Shown: in pieces, positions 11,769 through 23,601 of the stretch
Position numbering within the stretch: position 1 is the first letter of the stretch
Layout of the letters: each line of letters opens with the position of its first letter
Assembly (NCBI GenBank): GCA_037976565.1
Contig: CP137680.1
Span: forward strand, 19,990,675-20,054,674
Reading direction: 5' to 3'
DNA from: Mesocentrotus franciscanus
Taxonomy: Eukaryota > Echinodermata > Echinoidea > Camarodonta > Strongylocentrotidae
DNA: 64,000 nt
Notes under the pieces: generated by a model
The model's input: the letters and a program-made list of their open reading frames with translations, nothing else
Told to the model about the DNA's origin: nothing
Databases searched by the model: none
Position numbers and translations under genes: made by a program

Positions 11769-12007
11769 TCTTGTTGAATATCACACGTACTGACAATCAA
11801 AGAAGACAAGTGTTTATCATGCAGCAAATGGGGTGTTTGAGCACAATTTAAAGAAATCGATAAGCCTCGCTTAAAATCACTGTTTTAACACCTAGGTCAA
11901 CGTTATTGCTGGACTACGTGCTAAACAAATTGGAATTGTCGATTTTGATTTTCCCGTCCAGCCTCCCTTTATTCATTGTCCACTTATCATTTTCGATCGT
12001 ATCTGTT

Positions 12008-12120
12008 AAAGGGGAAGTCCACCCTGATGTTGAGTTGGTTTTAATAAAAGCAGAAAAATGATAGAAACAAGTTAAGAAGATAATTCGTCTGTACATGTTG
12101 TTTTTGTCACTACCAGCACT
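12008..12120 (+). mobile_element. Fragment of a TTAA-type element (left end only)
   Basis: Starts TTAAAGGGGAAGTCCACCCT, resembling a terminal repeat adjoining a TTAA target, and continues with AATAAAAGCAGAAAAATGAT. No matching inverted end is found before the next element at 12184, so this is a truncated copy or a chance resemblance. The family assignment is inference. Confidence 0.35.
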
Positions 12121-12183
12121 CCATATTATAGGCTCTGCCTTTAGAATGTTTAAAATACATTGGCGTTACTTATATATTCGTCT

Positions 12184-12371
12184 TTAAAGCCCCTCTGCAC
12201 TAGTTTGGCATTGAGGGATTATACCTCCCTGTGAGGTCACTGGTAGGTGGTTATCTCATCAAATCAGCTCTCAATTAACATAAGAAAAAGGGTATCATGG
12301 GGGGTCAACGGGTACCATTGTTGGATGTATAGAGGGCGCAAGTAGCTATAAGTAGTACAGTGGGGCTTTAA
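12184..12371 (+). mobile_element. Short TTAA MITE, 188 bp
   Basis: Left end TTAAAGCCCCTCTGCACTA and right end, read inward, TTAAAGCCCCACTGTACTA: an inverted repeat of about 15 bp beyond a TTAA on each side. Internal blocks include TGGTTATCTCATCAAATCAG, CTCTCAATTAACATAAGAAA and a GGGTACC/GGGTGCC-like box. A reverse-complement copy lies at 27103-27302. Confidence 0.8.
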
Positions 12372-12379
12372 ATAAAGGC

Positions 12380-13842
12380 ATGACAAGCATGGCAATTAAA
12401 GATAGAGTTGAGTATCGGTCATACGATTATATTCTGATAGAAACTACCTGGGAGCAAGTTAGAAAGGTTGATAAGACATAAGATTTGATGTATTATGTGA
12501 AGTTTTCAAGTGATCAAAGTAAACAGAAATTAGCTCCAACTTGCTGAAGATCACACGCACTGCACATATAAATGGAGATATGGGACTACATACAAATTTT
12601 TGTTCAAATTTTCAGCTCTTTCGTGCCATCTTTCGGATTTGAGGGCATATTAAGAGCGTTCTATTCCAGGAGATAGTTTTACTAGGTCATTCTACCCCAG
12701 TAAAATATCCCAAGAATGAGGCAACTCATAGATCTTTTCATGTTGTTTACTGGAACGCAACCTCCTCCTTCAAGTTTCCCTGAGATGCGACGTCAACATC
12801 GTCCCCACTACACTCGTATGTCTTTTAGGAAAGTCACCAGTACGCCACCAATAAGCATTTGTAATAGGATTACGACGGGAAAGAGATATAAAGACATCTA
12901 TAAGTTGGTGTCGGGCCTACGGATGACCGGTTTTCTCGCCACTGGGCATGGCGATGCCAGGCCAACCGTAAACTATATGATTTCAGGCCATCTTCGCGAC
13001 GATATTTTAGACTTCGCAACTTCGAGTCAGTATACGTCCAATGCAAGTCAAATACTAAAATGGTGGTATTAAAATACATATGTTCTTCTCCGTTCCTAAG
13101 TGTCACTTTCCCCTTTTTGCCTCTCCTTACATCTTATGTGACTATCTATCCACAACCCTTATTCATTTTTTTCATCCCACTATGAGTTTCGGTATACGAA
13201 AGCCAAAGACTAGATTGATGTTACAGCCATATTTCTCTCTTCCTCTGTACTCCGCTCTCATCCTCTCCATCTCCCTCCCTATGTCTGTTTCTGTCTCTTT
13301 CTGTCTCTCTCTCTCTCTTTCTCTGCCTCTCTCACTCTCTCTCTCTCTCTCCATCTTCTCTCTCTATTCCCTTGACTCCTCTACAATAGTATAAAGCAGT
13401 GGAACGTATGAAGAAGAAAAAGATTGAACATCAAAAGAAAACAAACCAAAACTATTTTTCAAATTTTCTCTCTCAGAAAACACTCTATCGATCATCAAGT
13501 AAAATTGACAATATACCAGTACATATTGTATACAATTTAGAATGTAATAATTCATCGAGAAGATAAGAAAAAAGCTCCTTTTATATCATTAGTTATCATG
13601 TATTCTTTGTAAAAGTACTGACGGCCAGTACCGACAATGTGTCACTTAACAACGACCTAGAATTTAAAGAACTAGGATGTTGATAATAAGAATACATACC
13701 AATATAAAAGAATACTAATACAAATGTTATTTTGAACAACTTAACGAATTATGAGAAAGGTGCGTTTTTTTTATTTTGAAGTGTATTCCTCTCATCTGAT
13801 TAATGACTTAGATTATCTTTATAGTTAGATATCATGAGTGCA
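12380..13842. other. No gene recognised
   Basis: A 118-codon plus-strand frame at 12716-13072 is the only notable one. It matches nothing I know and is opposed by a minus-strand frame, so it is left unannotated. The CT array at 13295 lies within this stretch. Confidence 0.4.
13295..13365. repeat. (CT)n microsatellite
   Basis: Interrupted CT tract of about 70 bp. Confidence 0.85.
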
Positions 13843-14191
13843 AAATAATAATAATTTTTTATTATAAAGCTCTTTACAAATGATCAAAGTTGTTACAGTA
13901 TCATTATTACTTCAATCACTGGATTCAATAACTATTCCGCACATGACAGTGCACATTCTCCACTCCCAGGGTAGTACTCTAGCTAGTCGCCTTTTTTATG
14001 GACGCGCACATGCTAATCCATTCGCATTGACCTATGCATCTTACCGCGTACCCATTTAACACCTGGGTGGAGAGGAACAATGTGGATAAAATGCCTTACT
14101 CAAGGACATTAAATGCCGTGCCGGGGCTGGAACCCACGACCTTTTTTATTCCCAGGCAAGTGGCTAAACCACTCGACCTACGACACCTCTA
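13843..14191 (-). mobile_element. tRNA-derived SINE (family B)
   Basis: Minus-strand head AGGTGTCGTAGGTCGAGTGG contains an A box. GTCGTGGGTTCCAGCCCC is a B-box derivative. The body has CACCCAGGTGTTAAATGGGT and ends with TTGTAAAGAGCTTTATAATA and an AAT-rich tail. It shares the overall plan of family A (tRNA head, GGGTAC block, ATT tail) but differs in the tail module. It is about 350 bp, older-looking and moderately degraded. Confidence 0.65.
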
Positions 14192-14382
14192 CGGACATCT
14201 GGGATGTCACAACCCTTGTCCTCCGCCATTTACCCGTGACTACGCCAGCATCCCTCTGCTCATCCGTTCGAAATCCAATATAGCTTGTGCATTCTCCCCT
14301 AATGGTCTTCTCTACGGATCACTCATGCATGTTATATCCCACACTTTGTTTATCCGCCGCCATCCCGCCTTTTGATGACGGG

Positions 14383-14530
14383 ACCTGAGGAGGAGAGAGA
14401 CAGAGGAAGAAGGGGAGAGTGGGAGAGATATATATAGAGAGGGAGAGGAGTGGGGAGTGGGGAGGAGGAGAGGCGAGACGTAGAGTAGAGACGGTGAGAG
14501 ATAGAGAGAAAGAGAAAGAAAGATAACATA
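14383..14530. repeat. Impure GA/GGA tract
   Basis: Purine-rich low-complexity sequence between the family B SINE and the L/R block. Confidence 0.75.
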
Positions 14531-14544
14531 ACAAATGTATGAAT

Positions 14545-15256
14545 AGTTATCGATAAACAAAAAAAAATTATAAAAAATTTATGATCAAACATCAATTTCA
14601 ACATTGCCAAGTCATTTATAATGGATATGATATTGTGCATTATATACATAAGCTTGATGAGTTTAAATACCAAGTAAAAATGGAGAGATGGAGATAGAAA
14701 GAGATTAGAAAGGGAGAGAGAGAGAGAGAGAGAGATGTGGCTTTTAGACAAGACACACCTGCCTCGTCTATCTTTTTTTCGATTCATTTGTTCAATTATT
14801 TGCAAATGTAGGTTTTCGTGTCACGTCTGAGACAAAGTAGGGGAGGAGATACGGATTTGTTTAAATCCCTTGGATTTCCTTTCGTAAAATGATGTAGTGG
14901 TTTCCCACAAAAACTCATACCCATTATGTAAAAAAAAAAAACATGTTTTGCCCACTGATTTGATTTCAGATGTACGTGTATGAAATGTCTTAAAATGTCT
15001 TAAAATTACAATTAATTCTGCATGAAAAATAAACAAATATTTTTTTTTAGATTTATAGATTGATAAATGCCATATTTTTAAATGACTATCCAATATATCT
15101 GACACAACCTGCATTTAATCAGTACTTACTCTACGAATTACTTTTTTTGTCTAAGGATATTTATGGTTGTGGAAAATATAGGCAAGCGTAAAATGATTAC
15201 TGTTCAAACAAGGAAAGAGAACGGGAGAAAGAGGTAGAGAGAAAGAGAGAGAGAGT

Positions 15257-15318
<62 letters not shown>

Positions 15319-16070
15319 TGGCTATAGACAAGACACACCTGCCTCGTCTATCTTTTTTTTCGATTCATTTGTTCAATTATTTGAAAATGCAGGTTTTTGT
15401 GTCATGTCTGAGACAAAGTAGGGGAGGAGATACGGATTTGTTTAAATCCCTTGGATTTCCTTTCGTAAAATGATGCAGTGGTTTTCTTCAAAAACTCATA
15501 CCCATTATGTAAAAAAACATGTTTTGCCCTCTGATTTGATTTCAGATGTACGTATATGAAATGTCTTAAAATGTCTTAAAATTACAATTAATTCTGCCTG
15601 GAAAATAAACAAATAAATGGTGTAGATTTATAGATTGATAAATGGCATATAATATGATTAAAAGACTATCCAATACATGTGACACAACCTGCATTTAATC
15701 AAGACTTTACTCTACGAATTACTTATTTTCTCTACGAATATTTATGGGTGTGGAAAATATAGGCAAGCGTAATATAATTACTCTTCAAACCAGAAAGGGG
15801 AAAGAGAGAGAGAAAGAGAGGGGGGGGGGGCGTAGGGGAAATTGGAACAGGGTTAAACTGATAAAAAAACACAGTTAATGATAGTTATCGATAAACAGAA
15901 AAATTAAAAAATCATAATTTATGATCAAACATCAATTTCAAGAAACAATGTCAAGTCATTTATAATGGATATGATATTGGTTTATTATTATAGATACATG
16001 AGCTTGATGAGTATAAATACCAAGTAATAATAGAGGGCTGGAGAGAGAAAGAGAAAAAGAGAGAGAGAGG

Positions 16071-16144
<74 letters not shown>

Positions 16145-16621
16145 TGGCTTTTAGACAAGACACACCTGCCTCGTCTATCTTTTTTTTTCGATTCATTGGT
16201 TCAATTATTTGTAAATGTAGGTTTTTGTGTCAAGTCTGAGACAAAGTAGGGGAGGAATACGGATTCTTTAAATCCCTTGGATTTCCTTTCGTAAAATGAT
16301 GCAGTGGTTTCCTACAAAATCTCATACCCATTATGTAAAAAAAAAACATCTTTTGCCCTCCGATTTGATTTCAGATATACGTACAGTATATGAAATGTCT
16401 TAAAATGTCTTAAAATAACAATTAATTCTGCATGAAAAAAAATGCATTTTAAAAATGTATTTGTAGATTTATAGATTGATAGATGGCATATGATTAAATT
16501 ACTATACAATATATCTGACACAACCAGCATTTAATCAAGACTTTACCCTACGAATTACTTATTTCTCTAAGGATATTTATGGGTGTGGAAAATATCTATA
16601 GGCAAGCGTAATATGATTACT

Positions 16622-16640
<19 letters not shown>
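14545..16640 (+). repeat. Block of three related units joined by GA microsatellites
   Basis: Module L (GATCAAACATCAATTTCA to the AATACCAAGTAA region) occurs at about 14545-14690 and 15880-16035. Module R (GATGTGGCT, CAAGACACACCTGCCTCGTC, AAGTAGGGGAGGA, GGATTTCCTTTCGTAAAATG, AAATGTCTTAAAATGTCTTA, ATTTATAGATTGATA) occurs at about 14734-15210, 15315-15800 and 16141-16640. Each R begins directly after a (GA)n run. The middle unit lacks L. Copies look about 90% alike, so the amplification is fairly recent. Confidence 0.85.
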
Positions 16641-16681
<41 letters not shown>

Positions 16682-16765
16682 AGAGAGAGAGAGAGAGATT
16701 GAAGGGGGAGAGGAGAGGAGAGGAAGAGAGACAGAGAGAGAGAGAGAGAGAGAGGGGGTTAAAGA
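16620..16765. repeat. (GA)n tract closing the L/R block
   Basis: Pure GA of about 50 bp followed by interrupted GA. It is the last of the GA arrays tied to module R; others are at 15240-15315 and 16020-16140. Confidence 0.9.
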
Positions 16766-16769
16766 AAAA

Positions 16770-18055
16770 ATCTTGATGCGTTGACAAAGCCCTCGCTGTT
16801 ACCTCCACTTGTCCAGAACCTTCGCGTAGAGATGCCCGCCTCCATCCGCTTGCAATGTTGACAATCAGCTAGCTCTTTTGCTGGAGTGTCTCGGAGAAGT
16901 CATTTTGAAGACTGCCCGTTTGATTAAATCAATCGCCAGCGATTCACGCGTTTGCCATTATTGGCGTTCGACCCCATCATTATTGCCTGCCCAAACCTAG
17001 TCTTCATTCAGAGGTAGTCATAATTGCACCTGAGTACCACATTCCTTCGGTCGTTTTCTGCTGTTCAGTATATAGTCAGGTTAAATATAACTCTTTTTAC
17101 AAATCTCTGTTAAGAACTGTTAAAAAATAACATTATTGTGCTAATCGCATTCCATGTCTTGTTCTTAAAGTATAGTGGGATAAGCAAACATGGATGGCCT
17201 TTTTTCAGATCTCATTGCAGTCCTATCATTCCCACGTTTCTTGCGGTAAACGGTTTATCTCTAGTATTCATTTGGTGTTATAATTATGAACTCAAATAAA
17301 AGCATTATGGCACCAAATTCCTACTCTTTTCTTGTCTGTACCCATGTTACCGTGCTAAGCCATGAATGACGTAATATTTACAATTTACTTCCGTTTCAAA
17401 TGTACTCGAAATTGCATTCGCATACCAGATTCCGCTGGTAAGTTCTTGCTGTTAAGATGGGCCAGGGTCAAAACATTTTATTACAATCGTCAACTACATC
17501 TTTTAAACATTATTTTTTTCCCCGGAAATTTATAATTCTGTTTTAGTGTATTCACAAATGCATTTTTCAAATCACATGTTGTCGTGACCATCACGTTTTC
17601 TGTGAAGTATGTTGCCAGACTGTGAAATTGCATGAATTATTAAAGTCAAGGTTGACTTTACTTTCATGATTTTTCCAATCTGAGGGCACAGTGGTTCCTT
17701 GCCTTTATCCTCTCTAAAACTGCACACTCTCCCCTCTACCAAGGGCACACGACACATAGCCTACGTTTATGAATAATGATTTGTCCCAATACTCGGTAAA
17801 AAAAATCAGGCAACGGGCTTCTAAGGAAATCCGGGGAAAAAATGTAAATACGAAAAAAATATCTTACATTTGACTTTCCCTCAAGATTTAATGCGGAATT
17901 ATGCAAAGTAAATAAAGACTCTAAAATACGATTTATCGATTTAAATTGGAAAAGTTCGCACTGAATACTTGTTGAAATTCGTGCGATACTCGTATCACGT
18001 TGTAATATATCGTTTGATGCATGAGGTCTATGTAATGATTCCGGTCACTCAGTCA
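16770..18055. other. No gene seen
   Basis: Unique sequence, AT-rich, between the L/R block and the 52-bp minisatellite. Confidence 0.45.
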
Positions 18056-18059
18056 AAGT

Positions 18060-18555
18060 CACTTTTTAACATCTTTGAAATAAGCATCTTGTACAACAAG
18101 GCACCGAACTGATCTTTAATATCGAACGGTCAAGATAGTCATGTAACGAAACACGTAATATATCGTAAATAACACCTTTAACATAAGCATCTCGTTAATT
18201 AACGACAAGTGGGAGAAGGCATTGACCACCACGAAAATAAGCATGTATTCTTCTCAGTAAGACAGGCAGAAGATCGTACTAAACATCTTAGAGACAGACA
18301 TCTTTCATAATAAGGCACGTAGCATATCGTACTGAACATCGTAGTAAGCATTTTGCATAACATCGTTGAAATGAGCTTCTGGCGTACTAAGATGCATATG
18401 ATATCGTCTCGGACATCGTTAAAATGAGCGTCTATCATATCAAGACACGTAGTTGTTCGTATTGAACATCGTAACTACTTTGCATTTTACACAACTTATC
18501 ACAAAGAATATCGTATTAAACATCGTGAAAATAAGCACGTGGCATAGCAAGACTG
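18060..18555 (+). repeat. Degenerate minisatellite, about 52-54 bp period
   Basis: Variants of AACATCGTTGAAATAAGCAT, then CTTGCATAACAAGGCACGTA and a TATCGTACTG-like end, recur. Clear starts lie near 18068, 18171, 18280, 18334, 18361, 18413, 18465 and 18519; the last four step by 52-54 bp. The copies differ by many substitutions, so this is an old array. Confidence 0.65.
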
Positions 18556-19379
18556 AATGGAGGCTACATGGATGAGGCGAGTCATACATGCCGACGGCCC
18601 TATCTATTTCCAGACGTCGGGTAGCATTGTTTGATGAGCTGGAATCTTGAGATTACTATGCAAGAGAGAGGGAGAGCCTGTAATCCGCAAGGATATGGGC
18701 AACATGAAATGGATACCCTTATCTCCAGGCAAACAACGCCAGGTTTAGAAGAGAAAGTGGTTATACAGATGATTACAGAGAGGAGAAAACAAACGAGGAC
18801 ACCCAGCCCACTTTTGTATCATAATATATAACATATAATACATATCCATGGTATACTAGAAGGTCCTCCGCTAGTACGAAATTGAAAACAGACTCTAATT
18901 TCAATCTTAGCGTACCCAGCACCCTTTTTAACACGTGTTTGTTAAAAAATGATGTGATATAAATGAACATTCTTAACTCACAATAGGTGATAATTTATTG
19001 TACATAGCTTGAATGGTACATGTAAGTTTGCTTAGTTGCACAAAATATGTCAACTTCGTGCAAAATTATATCATCAAATACTTTTCTTTTCAGACGCATC
19101 AGTAAGATTTTTATTTAAAAAAATACAGAATCACAAATAACAGAGCAGTGCAATTGGACATCTGTTGATGAAAGTAGGAAAATAATTATGGAAGGGTTTC
19201 TTTGTGGTAATGCAGGGAAAAAAAACGATTATGTTTCGGTGATGTTTGCTGATTATGATCGAAGAACAAAACGAAACACGTTCCCATCATGCCGCGCGTT
19301 TCCCGCGTTTTCATTTTTTTCCTCCTCTCTCTCTCTCTCCGTCACCTGGTCACGAACAAGCATCGTCTGCTAGGCACAC

Positions 19380-19947
19380 GAAATAGACAGCGCTCATTTC
19401 GCCTTTACTGCCCGGGCAGCGGGCAAAAATAACAAAGCCGGCTTTCTCGACGTAGCCGGCAAGTTCATATGCATTTACTACTCCAGCATATATTTCCTAC
19501 AAAAACATGCTCTGTCATTCCAAAGGTGACATGTCAGAGGTCGAATGTCGCAGCCTGACTTAAAGAGAAGTTTACGATCTCGTTTGAATTCGCTATAGCT
19601 AGCTGTATGCAGCGTCAACTAACACCCGTGATATTGCATTACATCTGAACTACAGACTATACCTTCAACCCGCCAAGAAGAGGGGGAAAGTGATTTATCG
19701 CGACAATCAAGTTCATGTCCTGAGCGTCTTCGAGTTGATCGGTCCCATCTTTGTTTTCTATCTTCCGTTATCCTCTTCAGATCCCGAAGAAGCGCAATAA
19801 ACAAGTCGTCGTCGGGCGCTTCGCCTCCTTTGCACTGATGTCAGAGCCTTAACGGGGCGCGGGTAATCAGGTCGGAACTCCTTTCCAACGTACCGCCACA
19901 AGCAGGTGTTTCACCCGACCGAAAGGCAAGGGAGGAAAACAGTCAAA
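19380..19947 (+). promoter_or_regulatory. Putative promoter and 5' UTR of the 19948 exon
   Basis: This stretch is visibly richer in CpG than its surroundings and ends at the signal-peptide exon. It holds a 10-bp palindrome (TGCCCGGGCA, about 19407) and, just downstream, a short hairpin with arms GCCGGCT and AGCCGGC (about 19438-19461). I see no convincing TATA box at the expected distance. Transcription start and 5' UTR length cannot be set from sequence alone. Confidence 0.35.
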
Positions 19948-20006
19948 ATGGCAACAGAAATAAGGCTGGCTACGTTATTTGTTGCTGTATGTCTGCATCT
20001 GACAAG
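19948..20006 (+). CDS. First coding exon of a secreted or membrane protein (partial gene)
   Basis: The ATG sits in a strong Kozak context (A at -3, G at +4). It opens 19 codons plus two bases, reading MATEIRLATLFVAVCLHLT. This is a short polar start with one Arg, followed by a hydrophobic run of about 12 residues (LATLFVAVCLHL), typical of a signal peptide h-region. The frame reaches ACAAG followed by GTAAGAG, a near-perfect donor, so the exon ends in phase 2 with AG left over. The open frame would hit a stop at the donor itself (TAA), which fits splicing. The upstream 500 bases are richer in CpG than most of the window. The mature protein lies in exons I could not identify, so the family is unknown: receptor, secreted enzyme or matrix protein are all possible. 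What is seen is start context, hydrophobic peptide and donor; that this is a real gene is inference. Confidence 0.6.
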
Positions 20007-21159
20007 GTAAGAGTCGTTATCATAATCATCTTTCACCGGTTGCCATGGTATTACTAATCTTAGTACAAACCGAATACCTTAGCTGTCTTTCTATCAGATT
20101 TGTGCTTGATAGTTGATACAACCTTTCACTGTCTTATCGTGACCTCTTCGGCACGTGTTATTGCAATAATTGCGTATGAGGTGATATGATTAGCATGATG
20201 AAATGAATACATTACAATAGCGTTCAAATAGCGATACTGAATTCATGAATTAGTCAAAATTGTTTAACAGAAATCTAAAAGCTCAATGCATGTGAGGTTT
20301 ATACGATAATGGATAGCGATGTATAGCGTTGTTTAAAGTCTCTGAAATCCCAAGATTGGTTGTCATGTTGTTGTTGGTTGAGACATGAGATGCACTATAT
20401 GTGATGTGCCTCTCTAAAGATAACAGTTAAGATATCAAAATCAGATGAGCAGTGGAAATGGAAAACAAGGAGCAGATTATAGAAAGACGCGACTTAATAG
20501 TGACAGAGAGAGATCGAGAGAAATTAGATATGATGAAGATGAAGGGATAAAAGAGGAAGGGGGAAAGAAAATGAGAGCAAAAAGGTGCCATAGAAAATAC
20601 ACGTCCAGAGAACAAGTAAGAGATAGAGATGGCATATCTGATTATGGTCGCTTTGCTTTTTATTTCCCTTGGAATAATCCCTGACAACCACAAAACATGG
20701 ATCAAATTATGATTATACAGGTAAAGGTCATATTAACTAAATCCACTAATACTCTAACAGGTTCCTGTATTAACTACCTGGAGACACCTGTAAAAGATCA
20801 TGACAGATTTTTGACAATATTCCATTAATTCTAATACCAACTTTGAGTATGAGAGGATGAAACACACATGGTAATTCAACCGAATTTATAATGTAGCACT
20901 TGTTACACTCCTAACGGATGAACAAGACCACCACAATAGTGCGGAAAAGAAAACTTCCGCTATGACTCGTTGTTTTGTTTTTCCTAAGCTTCTGGTTACA
21001 TCTTATATTTATCATGCCTGTGTAGGGGGGAGATGTAGGCAAAAAGAGAAAAGCAATATATAGGCTTTTGAAGATCTCTAGCCCCACCGCCCCCTTTCTT
21101 TGATGAACACGCACATGCCCTTTATTATGCCAACTGATTTAATAGTTAGTTCTGTGGTA
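20007..21159 (+). other. Presumed start of intron 1 of the 19948 gene
   Basis: Begins with the donor GTAAGAG. It contains short purine-rich sequence at about 20500-20580 but no exon that I can support. Confidence 0.4.
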
Positions 21160-21405
21160 TATTGAAGAAGGCTGTCTGTCCTACGAGAGGTGCTGAGTTC
21201 GATCATGGACCTCCGTAGGTCCATGGTTCGAACCTCGCTTGTTGATTACCTTCTTGGGCAAGGTGCTTTGCCAACAAATTGTGTCCCTCTCGACCCAGAA
21301 GTAAAATAGGTACCTGGAAATGATGGGGTAATGATAATTGCAGGTCCTGCAGGAAGAGCAATCTATCCACACTCATATGGTAATCCTGCATGCTTTTGGG
21401 GGTAA
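21160..21405 (+). mobile_element. Degraded tRNA-derived SINE
   Basis: It has a B-box motif (GGTTCGAACCTCG), CTTGGGCAAGGTGCTTTGCC, then TAGGTACCTGGAAATGATGG and GGTAATGATAATTGCAGG, the same order of blocks as the other tRNA SINEs. The A-box half is not recognisable. It ends about 50 bp before the second 7SL-like SINE. Confidence 0.55.
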
Positions 21406-21454
21406 ATAACACCTGATTGTAACTAGTTATTTGATTCGTTGTTAATTCTGCAAC

Positions 21455-21638
21455 GGGGCGTTGTGGCGTGCGCCTGTAATCCAGCTTACAATGGAAGTTA
21501 CAAACTGATTCAGCCGAGGACGCAGGTTCGAAACTGAGTCACGACTTTCGGATGATGACGTTAAAAGTCGGTCCCCAGACGTCAAAAATTTATATCTGAT
21601 TGATACACGTCTGTAAAAACCCAACTACACACACACAA
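21455..21638 (+). mobile_element. Alu/7SL-like SINE, copy 2
   Basis: Second copy of the element at 7863, in the same orientation and roughly 90% identical by eye. It starts with two extra G residues (GGGGCGTTGTGGCG), so the other copy is slightly 5'-shortened. The first 30 or so shared bases are identical, the B box is intact, the CAGACGT / ACGTCTG hairpin is kept, and it again ends in an (AC)n tail. I see no clear target-site duplication. It lies 50 bp downstream of a tRNA-type SINE, within the presumed first intron of the gene starting at 19948. Confidence 0.7.
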
Positions 21639-22094
21639 TACAGTTTAAGAATGCCATAGTTGTGTTTAGGCTCTTCTCAGAATAGTAATTTACTATACTC
21701 TGTTACATATTTGACATGTTTGAAGTTCTGGTGGCTTAAAAAGTGTTCGGCTAGTCATAGAACTAAGGTTCAAGGCATAGTTTATAAATAGATCTTAATG
21801 ATGAGTGGCCTTCATACATTTACGATAGGTGCAATATTACATGCCCTAGTGCATCGTTTGTCATTGTATTTTGTTTGTTATAGTAGAGACTTATTATTAT
21901 ATTATTATCTAATAATGTGCAGGACATTAATAAGCTTTGCAGACAGTGTATCATTCAGATGGAAAATGTATGTGCTACCTAACACATCATATTCCTGTGA
22001 AGTCTATTACACATACATGTTCCTGCGAGATGTATTATTTTACTTTACCGTTGTTAGAATAATGGTAGTAATTCCGTCTTTCCAGTTACAAGAA

Positions 22095-22345
22095 ACAGCC
22101 CAAAGCGTTAAATACAGAGGTTACCTAAATTGGATAGAATTACTATTCTGCGCAGTAAAGTGCGCACGCTCCATCTCAAACGTGGTGGCAATCAAGCCAC
22201 TCCCCCATTTTACAGGCGCGCAGACGCTAATCCAACCACAACGACGTTTCCATCCTTACCGGGTACCCATTCAGCACCTGGGTAGCGAGAAGCAGTGTAG
22301 ATAGAATTCCTAGATAATGCAAGACATCAATGCCTTGCCTTGGCT
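22095..22345 (-). mobile_element. Degraded SINE body (family B-like)
   Basis: The plus strand shows GGCGCGCAGACGCTAATCCA, a GGGTACCCATTCAGCACCTG block and GACATCAATGCCTTGCC, the reverse-complement order of the family B body at 13843-14191. The tRNA-like head is too eroded to recognise. Part of a 168-codon open frame on the plus strand overlaps this SINE and is therefore not a gene. Confidence 0.45.
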
Positions 22346-23601
22346 CAAACCAAAGAGCTATGCACCCACGTCAAATGTTGAAATGCACTCTACTCCGAGG
22401 TTAAATTGGCGCCTGTTAGCACATATGATATTATGACCTATTCAGGTTAATGCATTTTAGGATTAGTATTTGACCTTTGTAGCACCATAATACCACCTGT
22501 CGTCTCGTGATTTGTATTGCCAACAAACCCAACCTAAATTCTGAGTCTGACCCTTTAACCTTTAATGCAAATGTACATGCCTTTAAATTGTCTTTTCTTT
22601 TCACAATTAACTGGTTTATTACTATCCTATAATCCCCCAGACAGTAAAAAAATCGAGAATTGTTTGTTTGATTGTTTGATTGTTTGATTGTTTGATTTGT
22701 CAACATAATAACAAGTACCATACAAGCTAGGTACATATATATTATTAACAAAAATCAAAATAATTGTAAAACCATATCATAATATAATTCAATTAAATAA
22801 TTACACCTTTCCTAAAACACATAGTTTTCAAATTGAAAAATGCAGGAGACCACCATCTTAGGCTAGAGCTTGAACGTGATGGCGGCCTCAGCCTCAGTAT
22901 TAGCATGGAAAATAAATGTGCTTTGAATAATTTGTGTATGCAAGTAAATATGTAGATACAAAACTATTGAAAATTGTAAGGAAAATGTTTTTTATTCATA
23001 TTTATTAAAAAAAAAGGAAGATGATTCTAAAAAGGCCCAGACCTTTTGTTTTCTTCAAAGATAAGAAATAGTTTGGGATATTTCATTTTCAGTCTAAAAG
23101 TGAATGTGAAGAAATTTCGTTGATATCATGCATTGTTCTCGATCACGAAACACGGACACATGTTTGATACGCATCTCTGCTTCTCCCCAGGAATCGCATT
23201 TACGGGTGAATCATAAATTTTGCCGCCAGCATTTTATTTCCTAGACCACCACGTGTGCCCAATAACCTTGACGTCTGGCGGCGTGTTTGCCCGAAGCAGG
23301 AAACATACGTGTGTATGAAAAAGGCAAGATGTTTGCAGAAAGCACTGACCTTTTCAAATTTATTGCGAGAAGCGTTGATCACTTCCCAAATTTCAAATGG
23401 AAAGATATGAAATAAAATCTACTTTTGATCCCGATGATATTTGTTTTTGACTTCATGTCCGTTCATCTTATCGATGTGAATAAAAATGTAATTGCATACA
23501 CCGTGTCGTTAACCGCCCCCCCCCCCCCAAGAAAGGCAGTTATTGTGGAATTGAAAGAGGTCTTTCATAGGTCAGGCTGTGTCCATATTCCAACCAGAGT
23601 T

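Noticed and set aside
12716..13072. 118-codon plus-strand frame
   Set aside because: No recognisable domain or splice support, and an opposing minus-strand frame covers the same bases.
20445..20684. 79-codon charged frame just inside intron 1
   Set aside because: It is purine-rich low-complexity sequence with a minus-strand frame opposite, and it has no splice-acceptor support.
21798..22304. 168-codon plus-strand frame, including a phase-compatible pseudo-exon at 21923-22064
   Set aside because: Its second half is a degraded SINE and the donor at 22065 is weak. The phase match with the 19948 exon has a one-in-three chance of occurring randomly.
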